Assembly (NCBI GenBank): GCA_014381795.1
Contig: JACNKY010000185.1
Coordinates: 1-8,939 of the forward strand
Source: Pseudomonadota bacterium
GTDB taxonomy: Bacteria > SAR324 > NAC60-12
Direction of reading: 5' to 3'
DNA length: 8,939 bases
The notes under the pieces are model-generated. The model was not told where the DNA came from and made no database searches. It was given only the letters and a program-made list of their open reading frames with translations. The position numbers and the translations under genes are program-made. Position 1 is the first letter of the stretch; the number at the start of each line of letters is the position of its first letter. Positions 1 through 5,338 of the stretch are shown here, piece by piece.

Positions 1-348
1 CGGGATTTCAACCATGGCCTGGGGCAAATGGCTAATCTTGACGGATTCATGATTGGACGTGCAGCAATTGGAAATCCCTGGTGTTTTCAGGATCGGCGAA
101 AATATCCTGAGCCGACTCTCGATCAACGCATTGAATTGGCGCTAAAACACTTTCACTTGTATCGACGATTCAAGCAGGAGCTAGTGGCTGTACGAGAATT
201 CAGAAAGTATATCGGGAATTATGTAAGTGGTTTCCGTAACGCGAAAGAATGGCGTAACTGCTTGATGCAATGCCAAAATGAGAAATCATTTGTGGAATGT
301 ATGCGGGAAATCCAGCAACTCGAACCACCGCTTGCTTTGACCGGTTAA
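1..348 (+). CDS. tRNA-dihydrouridine synthase, C-terminal part (5' end outside window)
   Basis: This reading frame is open from the first base, so the gene starts upstream and only its last 115 codons are visible. Dus enzymes are FMN- and NADPH-dependent and reduce specific uridines in tRNA to dihydrouridine. The visible part begins with residues reading DFNHGLGQMANLDGFMIGRA and continues AIGNPW; this matches the end of the TIM barrel, where the GxMIGRxAxGNPW motif holds the FMN phosphate. It then passes into the helical tRNA-binding domain, with REFRKYIGNYVSGFRNA resembling the RKHxxWYxxG segment of DusB/Nifr3-type proteins. An internal ATG at 28 is not the real start because the conserved barrel sequence continues upstream of it. 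The frame ends in TAA. The exact Dus subfamily (A, B or C) cannot be fixed from this fragment. Confidence 0.9.
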   Translation, partial: RDFNHGLGQMANLDGFMIGRAAIGNPWCFQDRRKYPEPTLDQRIELALKHFHLYRRFKQELVAVREFRKYIGNYVSGFRNAKEWRNCLMQCQNEKSFVECMREIQQLEPPLALTG

Positions 349-540
349 CCCAGGAAATGCTTCTACTTGCAGAATAATTGACTAACTTTATTTAGCTGTT
401 TTTTCGTTCCTCTTGCGTGGTAAAGATAACTATTTTGACTACACCACGCTTTAAATTAAAATTGACTTCCATGCCTGTTAGAGGCATCATATAAAGCATT
501 GTTTGTCTTTTTTTCCTGCAGACAACATCTCCAAAAGAAT
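349..540. other. AT-rich spacer between dus and tRNA-Arg
   Basis: I see no gene here. It contains two small inverted repeats. One is GCGTGGT (415-421) paired with ACCACGC (443-449) over a 21-base loop. The other is ATGCCT (471-476) paired with AGGCAT (482-487) over a 5-base loop, with a T-rich run only about 20 bases further on. Neither is a clean intrinsic terminator. TTGACT at 462-467 and TATAAA at 490-495 could belong to the tRNA promoter, but the 22-base spacing between them is too long for a standard sigma-70 promoter. Confidence 0.4.
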
Positions 541-617
541 GCACCCGTAGCTCAGCTGGATAGAGCATCAGTTTGCGGTACTGAGGGTCATAGGTTCGAC
601 TCCTATCGGGTGCACCA
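541..617 (+). tRNA. tRNA-Arg, anticodon GCG
   Basis: The whole cloverleaf can be folded by eye. The acceptor stem GCACCCG (541-547) pairs perfectly with CGGGTGC (607-613). The D stem is GCTC/GAGC (550-553 with 563-566). The anticodon stem TCAGT/ACTGA (568-572 with 580-584) is perfect. The T stem is ATAGG/CCTAT (590-594 with 602-606) around TTCGACT. The discriminator base is A and CCA is encoded (615-617). The seven-base anticodon loop is TTGCGGT, which puts GCG at 575-577, reading arginine codon CGC and by wobble CGU. C35 and A20, the main arginine identity bases, are both present. Most bacteria use ACG (deaminated to ICG by TadA) for this codon box, so GCG is an unusual anticodon. Confidence 0.95.
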
Positions 618-998
618 GCATTACCAACGGATTACAGAGCTTTTACCCTCATAAAACAACCCATAATTGATTGGTTACGAATGGTTACGGGCATGAACAG
701 AATTAAATCAGGCAATACAAAACCTTAAAAAGTCGTTCGTCCACTCCTTCATACATCTATGATACAGATTTGTGATTCACCTTAAATAATATACCTAGCA
801 AACCTGATATTACATTGCAGATTTAGCAGTCAGTCATCTCTGCCCATTGTTGATTCTGGCATCATCACTTAGGATGAAAAACACAACCGATTAATAAGAT
901 CTTCTTGATTCTCATAACCTACCGAAAGCAGCTCCACGAAAACACATGCTCTTCCTCCTTCCTCTTGCCTGTTAAATCATCCATGTTCATGCTACTAG

Positions 999-1028
999 AA
1001 CGCTGCTGACAGCGGCGTTATTTTATTT
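999..1028 (+). terminator. Rho-independent terminator-like hairpin
   Basis: AACGCTGCT (999-1007) pairs with AGCGGCGTT (1011-1019) as a 9-bp, GC-rich stem with one G-T wobble and a 3-base GAC loop. It is followed at once by ATTTTATTTAT, a T-rich tract on the plus strand. The orientation fits termination of a plus-strand transcript. The nearest gene upstream is tRNA-Arg, about 380 bases away, so it either ends a long tRNA precursor or closes an unannotated non-coding transcript. Confidence 0.55.
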
Positions 1029-1154
1029 ATACGACTTATATTTGCCCTTCAATACTGCTTAAACGAAGATATATGGACTATATGGGCCATTCTAAACAAG
1101 ATCTATACACCAACCCTTAATACTTTGGAATATTAGCTGAAAAAAGAGAAAATA

Positions 1155-1185
1155 TTGACTTGATTTATTTTTATCACTCTATAAA
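1155..1185 (+). promoter_or_regulatory. candidate sigma-70 promoter upstream of the lipoprotein gene
   Basis: TTGACT (1155-1160) matches the -35 consensus at five of six positions, and TATAAA (1180-1185) matches the -10 at five of six. The 19-base spacing is slightly long. Transcription would start near 1192 and leave a leader of about 150 bases before the lipoprotein start at 1345. The surrounding DNA is AT-rich, so chance matches are likely and confidence is limited. Confidence 0.35.
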
Positions 1186-1294
1186 ATCATGGCATTATTG
1201 ATTAGGGAGCCTTTTGGTGATTCTACCCTACTGATTCTCATATGCTTTGATATCACTGCGTAATAATTAAATATTTGATCCTCATAATTTCTTA

Positions 1295-1312
1295 CTGTGA
1301 GATTATTCACAG
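1295..1312. promoter_or_regulatory. CRP/FNR-family type operator palindrome
   Basis: The sequence CTGTGAGATTATTCACAG is a perfect 6+6 inverted repeat around a 6-base centre. It contains the exact TGTGA-N6-TCACA core recognised by CRP (cAMP receptor protein) in gammaproteobacteria. It lies 32 bases upstream of the lipoprotein start codon. Its right half overlaps TTCACA (1306-1311), which with a perfect TATAAT at 1328-1333 and 16-base spacing looks like a promoter. A transcript from that promoter would begin around 1340 and lose the ribosome-binding site at 1334-1339. The promoter reading is therefore doubtful; if it is real, a protein bound here would probably repress. The palindrome itself is seen directly; the regulator is inferred. 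Confidence 0.5.
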
Positions 1313-1344
1313 CACGTTTAAATAAAATATAATGAAAGGTAAAA

Positions 1345-1827
1345 ATGAGTAAAATTAAACTTCTTATGATTGTCTTTTTATTTGCTGGATGTTCCGTACC
1401 AGATTTTATGATCCAGGGCCAACTAGATGATTTTGAAAGAGCCCTTGAGGCAGAGGACGTGAATTGGATTATGGATCAATACACTGAAGACGTTGTTCGA
1501 GAACTTCCAGATGGCTTCAAATTTAAGGGCAAGGATGAGGTGCGAATGTATTGGGAAGATCTCTTTCAATCTGTGGATAATATAGATGTTGAGGCTATTG
1601 ATTTTGTAACATCCGGTTTTCCGCCGGCCAAATTGGCTCTTCACTGGAGGTGGAAAGCAGATGTTGTAGCAAAATCAAAATACTTTAAATTTGATACTGT
1701 AGGTACGACAATAAAAATTGAAGGTATGGACCTCACTTATGGTAGTGGTTTCAAAACGGCAAGGGTCATTACTTTCTGGAATACCTTAGATATGCTACAG
1801 CAAGCAGGCTACAAGGTTACCAAATAG
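1345..1827 (+). CDS. small SnoaL/NTF2-like lipoprotein of unknown function
   Basis: The 160-residue protein starts with a short lipoprotein signal: basic residues K3 and K5, a hydrophobic stretch, then FAGC with Cys16 as the likely lipidated residue. The residue after Cys16 is Ser, not Asp, which in enterobacteria would favour the outer membrane. Residues about 24-155 look like a SnoaL/NTF2-like alpha+beta cone. Helices such as QLDDFERALEAEDVNWIMDQ are followed by strand-rich sequence with KGKDEVRMYWEDLF, typical of this fold. Family members can be enzymes or small-ligand binders, and I see no diagnostic catalytic residues, so no function is assigned. The ATG at 1345 is supported by GAAAGG (1334-1339) five bases upstream. 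The gene stands alone, with gaps on both sides and a CRP-like palindrome in front. Confidence 0.75.
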   Translation: MSKIKLLMIVFLFAGCSVPDFMIQGQLDDFERALEAEDVNWIMDQYTEDVVRELPDGFKFKGKDEVRMYWEDLFQSVDNIDVEAIDFVTSGFPPAKLALHWRWKADVVAKSKYFKFDTVGTTIKIEGMDLTYGSGFKTARVITFWNTLDMLQQAGYKVTK

Positions 1828-1865
1828 GCTGAAAATTCATCGGCTAGATCAGTCTATCCTACCGA

Positions 1866-1881
1866 GAAAAGTTTGCTTTTC
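1866..1881. other. weak hairpin after the lipoprotein gene
   Basis: GAAAAG (1866-1871) and CTTTTC (1876-1881) form a perfect 6-bp inverted repeat with a TTTG loop. GATCA (1847-1851) and TGATC (1884-1888) could add an outer stem. The stem is AT-rich and has no following T-run, so it is at best a weak terminator for the lipoprotein gene. Confidence 0.25.
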
Positions 1882-1901
1882 ATTGATCCTGTGTTAAACT
1901 C

Positions 1902-1935
1902 GCAACTGAAGATTAAAATGAAATTTCTTAGTTGC
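1902..1935 (+). promoter_or_regulatory. stem-loop/inverted repeat upstream of the ParA gene
   Basis: GCAACT (1902-1907) pairs with AGTTGC (1930-1935). With one bulged G the stem continues AAG/CTT, giving about 9 bp around a 15-base AT-rich loop. It sits just ahead of the CAGGAG ribosome-binding site (1953-1958) of the ParA-like gene. It could be an operator (ParA-family genes are often autoregulated) or a leader RNA structure. The symmetry is seen directly; the role is inference. Confidence 0.3.
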
Positions 1936-1970
1936 AGAACATTAAATTAATTCAGGAGAGCGGCCTCAAA

Positions 1971-2783
1971 ATGGCAAAAATTATTACATTCGCCAGTCAA
2001 AAAGGCGGGGTAGGTAAAACAACCTCTGCGGTGCATTTGGCAACTGCATTTGCTCTCGGCGGTTATAAGACGCTTCTGGTTGACCTTGATCCTCAAGGTT
2101 CAGTTCATCACTCTCTTGGAGTAGAGAATCCTGCCGGTTTGGGTATCCGTGAAGTTTTTTGTACTCCCAATATTTCACTGGAAGAAATTATAACCACCGG
2201 CAAACACAAGAATCTTGACTTGCTGCTTTCAAATATTCAAGACCTGCTGACAGAACAAACCGTCAACAAAATATCCTCCGACTATTACCACGTTTCACAA
2301 TGGATTGAGCAGAATGCTGCTGCTCACTATGATTTTATTATCATGGACGCACCTGCTTCCACAAGTTCTCTTAGTATTAACGGGATGCTCGCGGCAGACC
2401 TCATTATTGTCCCGCTGGAATGTGAAACACTAGCCATAAAATCTCTTAAACGTTTCTTGCAGGCTTTCAAGGAATTGCAGAGAACGATTGAACCGAGGCT
2501 TAGGTTGGCAGGAATATTACTGACTATGTATGATGAGAATATCCTCTCCCACCGACAAGTTTGCAAACAAATTTGCCAGACCCTTGGCGACTCTGTTTTT
2601 GAAACCATTATTCCAAATTGCCCACACATACTTGAAGCCAGTAATTTAGGAATTGATGTTATTCAGCGACACCTGAATTCAGCCGGTGCAACCGGTTATA
2701 TCCGTCTTGCTAATGAATTGCTGGACCGTTTCCTTTTACCAAAATCCGACGAGGCGAGTAAACAAAAACTAAACACAGACTGA
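1971..2783 (+). CDS. ParA/MinD-family ATPase, orphan
   Basis: This 270-residue cytoplasmic protein belongs to the deviant-Walker ParA family, ATPases that position DNA, plasmids or protein complexes by binding DNA or membrane non-specifically. The deviant Walker A motif KGGVGKTT starts at K11 (signature lysine), with the nucleotide lysine K16. Next comes LLVDLDPQGS around D38-D40, then the Walker B/switch II region FIIMDAPAS with D126. GILLTMYDEN near 181-190 matches the conserved ParA segment before the DNA-binding C-terminal helices. I chose ATG 1971 because the family N-terminus starts there and CAGGAG (1953-1958) precedes it at 12 bases. The in-frame TTG at 1932 would add 13 unconserved residues. 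No ParB is adjacent, and the next gene is a ligase, so this is unlikely to be the chromosomal parAB pair. Cargo unknown. Confidence 0.88.
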   Translation: MAKIITFASQKGGVGKTTSAVHLATAFALGGYKTLLVDLDPQGSVHHSLGVENPAGLGIREVFCTPNISLEEIITTGKHKNLDLLLSNIQDLLTEQTVNKISSDYYHVSQWIEQNAAAHYDFIIMDAPASTSSLSINGMLAADLIIVPLECETLAIKSLKRFLQAFKELQRTIEPRLRLAGILLTMYDENILSHRQVCKQICQTLGDSVFETIIPNCPHILEASNLGIDVIQRHLNSAGATGYIRLANELLDRFLLPKSDEASKQKLNTD

Positions 2784-2811
2784 AATTATTTAAAGTTAAA
2801 TTATCTTTATA

Positions 2812-2838
2812 CAGGAGAAGCAGGAGGTACAGGAGGCA
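2812..2838 (+). repeat. three tandem 9-bp repeats, each starting CAGGAG
   Basis: CAGGAGAAG, CAGGAGGTA and CAGGAGGCA follow each other without gaps. Each unit carries a Shine-Dalgarno-like AGGAG. The last one lies 36 bases before the ligase start codon at 2872, too far for normal initiation, and no ATG, GTG or TTG lies at proper spacing after it. It could be a ribosome standby site, a remnant of coding sequence (it reads QEKQEVQEA in one frame, which has no start codon), or a replication-slippage product. Confidence 0.6.
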
Positions 2839-2871
2839 TTTTTTCAGCATAACCTTTTCTCAAAATGAACT

Positions 2872-3744
2872 ATGTCTCAGAAGCTGTTTCCGCTCAAAAT
2901 TCTATTTTATTTATTTGTTAGTGTATTAATTTTTGCTACAACCCAACTGGTTGCGGTTGATGTAAGTCAAAACGAGCATAAAATAAAACCGCTGCTGGCA
3001 AAAGTTTACCGCCAGGAAGATGTTTCACAATGGATGGTCAGTGAAAAACTGGATGGAGTGCGTGGAATTTGGAATGGCGAAAAACTCCACTTTCGCAGTG
3101 GAAAGCTGATTCATGCTCCGAAATGGTTTACAGAAAATTTTCCTCCTCAACCAATGGATGGTGAGCTTTGGATGGGGCGTGGAACTTTTGACCGGCTTTC
3201 CGGAATAGTACGCAAAAAGATTCCTGATGAACGCGACTGGAAACAGGTGCGTTACATGTTATTTGAGCTTCCGGAAAGTAGCGGGACTTTCACCGAAAGA
3301 ATTCAGAAAATGGTGGAATTGACAGCCTCAGTAAAAATCCCCTGGCTACAGGCTATTCCGCAAATACACCTTGATTCTGAGGAAGCACTACTGAAAATGC
3401 TGGATGAGATAGTTAAAAAAGGTGGTGAAGGCTTGATGCTGCATCGAGCAGATTCACTGTATCACAGTGGTAGAAGTGATGATCTGCTTAAACTGAAACC
3501 ATGGCAGGATGCAGAAGCGACAGTGATTGAAATACTTCCCGGTAAAGGTAAATTCAGCGGTATGATGGGTGCCTTACTGCTAAAAGACAAAAGTGGTCAC
3601 ATTTTCCGCATCGGTACCGGTTTCAGTGACAGTGAGCGGCGAAATCCTCCGCCACCTGGTTCTGTCATTACCTACAAATTCACAGGAACCTCAAAGAAAG
3701 GGCTGCCGCGTTTTGCCAGTTTTTTGAGGATGTACCAGCAGTAA
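2872..3744 (+). CDS. exported (periplasmic) ATP-dependent DNA ligase, minimal type
   Basis: The 290-residue protein seals DNA nicks using ATP through a ligase-AMP intermediate. Residues 1-29 form a signal peptide (basic start, hydrophobic core FYLFVSVLIFATTQLVAV), so it probably acts in the periplasm, as proposed for the small signal-bearing ligases of Haemophilus and Neisseria. The adenylation domain has motif I SEKLDG with nucleotidyl lysine K59, motif III DGELW (96-100), IIIa-like YMLFELP (128-134), motif IV GEGLML (185-190) and motif V LLKLKPW (205-211). An OB-fold domain follows from about 215 to 290. There are no extra DNA-binding domains. ATG 2872 is the first possible start, since TGA at 2866-2868 closes the frame just upstream. 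There is no ribosome-binding site at normal distance; three CAGGAG repeats lie further up. A DNA-uptake or exogenous DNA repair role is inference. Confidence 0.9.
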   Translation: MSQKLFPLKILFYLFVSVLIFATTQLVAVDVSQNEHKIKPLLAKVYRQEDVSQWMVSEKLDGVRGIWNGEKLHFRSGKLIHAPKWFTENFPPQPMDGELWMGRGTFDRLSGIVRKKIPDERDWKQVRYMLFELPESSGTFTERIQKMVELTASVKIPWLQAIPQIHLDSEEALLKMLDEIVKKGGEGLMLHRADSLYHSGRSDDLLKLKPWQDAEATVIEILPGKGKFSGMMGALLLKDKSGHIFRIGTGFSDSERRNPPPPGSVITYKFTGTSKKGLPRFASFLRMYQQ

Positions 3745-3792
3745 TGATGTATCAAATCCCGCCTCAGATGATGAGCCTGAACCGGAGAATGA

Positions 3793-4311
3793 GTGGAGTA
3801 TTTTGAAATTTGCATTTGGGCTGTACTTGGATTGATTGCAGGCAGTTTTGTCAGTGTTTGTCTGGATCGTCTTCCCCTGCAGTTTGCAGACGATGAACAG
3901 CGCTCAAGCTTGTTGACATCACCTGATTTTTCACTTTACCTGAAAAAGCACATCCGGAAACGGACACTCAGTTTAGCCACACCTGCCAGATCTTTTTGCT
4001 TTTCATGTGGGCACCAACTCAGCTGGTTTGAAAATATTCCAGTCTTGTCATTTGTGCTGAGCAGAGGCCATTGCAGAAAATGCAATACGCCAATCGGGGC
4101 AGGCACGATCCTGACTGAAACTGTTCACGGTCTGGTTTACTTAGGCTTCGGCTGGTTTTTAAACGGCTGGATCTGGCCTTTGACTTTCAGTATTAACTTT
4201 TCATTTTTGTGGATTTTGGGACGCTGCTGGAGTTGCAGACAGACAAGAAAAGTACTGTATTTTGCAGGAGCTGTTTTGTTGATTTTAAATTTTGGCGTTT
4301 ATTATTATTGA
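3793..4311 (+). CDS. prepilin peptidase-like membrane protein with only the N-terminal (methyltransferase/zinc-Cys) domain
   Basis: The 172-residue protein matches the N-terminal half of PilD-type enzymes (DiS_P_DiS domain). It has a first membrane helix with GLIAGSFVSVCLDRLP (residues 13-28), then two zinc-type cysteine pairs, C69xxC72 and C94xxC97, framing ...CGHQLSWFENIPVLSFVLSRG.... These fit the N-methyltransferase-side cytoplasmic loop. Full PilD is about 270-290 residues and cleaves prepilins with two membrane-embedded aspartates (A24 peptidase). That half is missing, and where the first catalytic Asp would lie the sequence reads GRCWSCRQTRK, adding a third CxxC pair (C145, C148). The start is GTG 3793: TGA at 3790-3792 blocks any earlier start, and GGAG (3784-3787) is five bases upstream. 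It may be a methylase-only homologue or a decayed remnant. Membrane-bound; no other pilus gene is in view. Confidence 0.8.
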   Translation: MEYFEICIWAVLGLIAGSFVSVCLDRLPLQFADDEQRSSLLTSPDFSLYLKKHIRKRTLSLATPARSFCFSCGHQLSWFENIPVLSFVLSRGHCRKCNTPIGAGTILTETVHGLVYLGFGWFLNGWIWPLTFSINFSFLWILGRCWSCRQTRKVLYFAGAVLLILNFGVYYY

Positions 4312-4318
4312 TTTTGCA

Positions 4319-5314
4319 ATGAAAAAACTATTGATAATATTACTCAAAATTCTGCTTGTCGGTAGTATTTTGGTTTACCTTGTCCAAAGCGGACGGCTTA
4401 ATTTTGAAAAATTAATGCTCTTCAAGGATGCTCCGGAAATACTTGCCTTGATGGTAGGAGCACTTGTTTTAGTGGTGGTACCAATGGCGACATTTCGTTG
4501 GTGGTTACTGCTACGCGCGATCGGTGTTCAGGTTAATCCAAAGCAAACTTTTATACTGACTTGGATCGGAAACTTTTTTAACACAACACTTCCGGGTGCA
4601 GTTACCGGAGACGTGGTCAAGGGCTATTACGTTATCAAGGCCCAACATGAAGAGGGGCGTACACGGGCGTTTATGACTTTGCTGATTGACAGAATTGTCG
4701 GCTTATTCGGTTTGATCGTTATGGCTTTTTTAGCGCTTGTCTTAAACCTTGAACTGATTTTATCTCAGGAACGTCTGCACTCTCTCGCCTGGATGATCAC
4801 CGTTCTTTTTGGAGCTACAGTTGTATTTTATGCGATTGCCGTGTTTCCGTTCAAAGAAGGCCGGGACCCTTTTATCCGCCTCTTCCAGCGTCTGCCTGCA
4901 AAAAAAATAAGTCTCAAAGTTTATTCAGCGTTCAAAAGTTATCAGCACCAAAAATCCACTTTATTGCTGACACTTTTGCTGGCCATTGGAATCCATACTT
5001 TAATCGCACTACTATTTTTCCAGGTAGCGAATTTGATGGGTCTTAAAGAAATGGAATTGGCCACGCAGTTTTTTCTGATGCCAATCGGACTGATCACTGT
5101 TGCGATTCCAATAGCGCCGGGTGGGATCGGTATTGGACATGCAGCCTTTGAATCACTTTACCAACTGGCGGGCTTTTCCGGAGGCGCCGACATATTTAAT
5201 CTTTTCGTCATTGTCCAACTTGGAGTTTATCTCCTGGGCGGTATCCCATATTTTCTTTACAGCAGCGAGTATCAAATCCCTGAGGAACAGCAGGATCTGC
5301 TGGAAAAAAGGTGA
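4319..5314 (+). CDS. UPF0104 / lysylphosphatidylglycerol synthase TM-region family membrane protein
   Basis: The 331-residue polytopic inner-membrane protein has about seven or eight hydrophobic segments (near 4-22, 40-58, 75-90, 120-147, 157-177, 214-238, 250-272 and 293-315). Family landmarks are LPGAVTGDVVKGYYV (91-105), LLIDRIVGLFGL (121-132) and APGGIGIGHAAFESLYQLAG (266-285). These match the UPF0104/YbhN/AglD-like group, which corresponds to the membrane flippase part of MprF without the aminoacyl-transferase domain. Members have been linked to lipid or polyprenyl-phosphate translocation, but the substrate here is unknown. I chose ATG 4319, which lies seven bases after the TGA of the prepilin peptidase-like gene. 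No ribosome-binding site is visible, so translation is probably coupled to that gene. The earlier in-frame TTG at 4292 overlaps it and adds only unconserved residues. Confidence 0.85.
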   Translation: MKKLLIILLKILLVGSILVYLVQSGRLNFEKLMLFKDAPEILALMVGALVLVVVPMATFRWWLLLRAIGVQVNPKQTFILTWIGNFFNTTLPGAVTGDVVKGYYVIKAQHEEGRTRAFMTLLIDRIVGLFGLIVMAFLALVLNLELILSQERLHSLAWMITVLFGATVVFYAIAVFPFKEGRDPFIRLFQRLPAKKISLKVYSAFKSYQHQKSTLLLTLLLAIGIHTLIALLFFQVANLMGLKEMELATQFFLMPIGLITVAIPIAPGGIGIGHAAFESLYQLAGFSGGADIFNLFVIVQLGVYLLGGIPYFLYSSEYQIPEEQQDLLEKR

Positions 5315-5338
5315 CACAGTAGCGTAAATTCAGCGACC

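Larger units (their letters stand above)
618..1344. other. gene-poor AT-rich tract downstream of tRNA-Arg
   Basis: No convincing protein gene was found in 727 bases on either strand, although the region is clearly not featureless. It holds a terminator-like hairpin (999-1028), a candidate promoter (1155-1185), and a CRP-type palindrome with a second promoter-like element just before the lipoprotein gene. A 19-base stretch at about 673-691 contains GGTTACG twice (GGTTACGAATGGTTACG). I looked for a copy of the tRNA 3' end, as expected at an integrated-element boundary, and for integrase fragments, and saw neither. Decayed coding sequence is possible but cannot be shown. Confidence 0.5.

Noticed and set aside
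415..449. GCGTGGT/ACCACGC inverted repeat as a terminator for the Dus gene
   Set aside because: The loop is 21 bases and no T-run follows, so it does not look like an intrinsic terminator.
912..947. Tiny minus-strand frame of 11 codons (MCFRGAAFGRL) preceded by GGAGG at ideal spacing
   Set aside because: It is too short to support, has no recognisable sequence, and the GGAGG comes from a simple pyrimidine-rich run on the plus strand.
541..1344. tRNA-associated integration site with duplicated tRNA 3' end
   Set aside because: I found no second copy of the tRNA 3' sequence and no integrase remnant within the window.
618..1344. CRISPR array or regular repeat array in the gene-poor tract
   Set aside because: No regularly spaced repeats are present; only a short GGTTACG duplication was seen.
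1423..1644. Minus-strand frame of 73 codons inside the lipoprotein gene
   Set aside because: It is antisense to a well-supported gene and has no domain resemblance; other long antisense frames in 1984-2629, 5528-6162, 7618-7980 and 8282-8515 were rejected for the same reason.
3744..3806. 20-codon frame starting at ATG 3744, overlapping the ligase stop and the next gene's start
   Set aside because: No ribosome-binding site or family resemblance; most likely a chance frame in a short junction, though coupling cannot be excluded.
3749..5280. 12-base repeat GTATCAAATCCC at 3749-3760 and 5269-5280
   Set aside because: A few exact 12-base repeats are expected by chance in a window of this size, and the copies lie in unrelated contexts.
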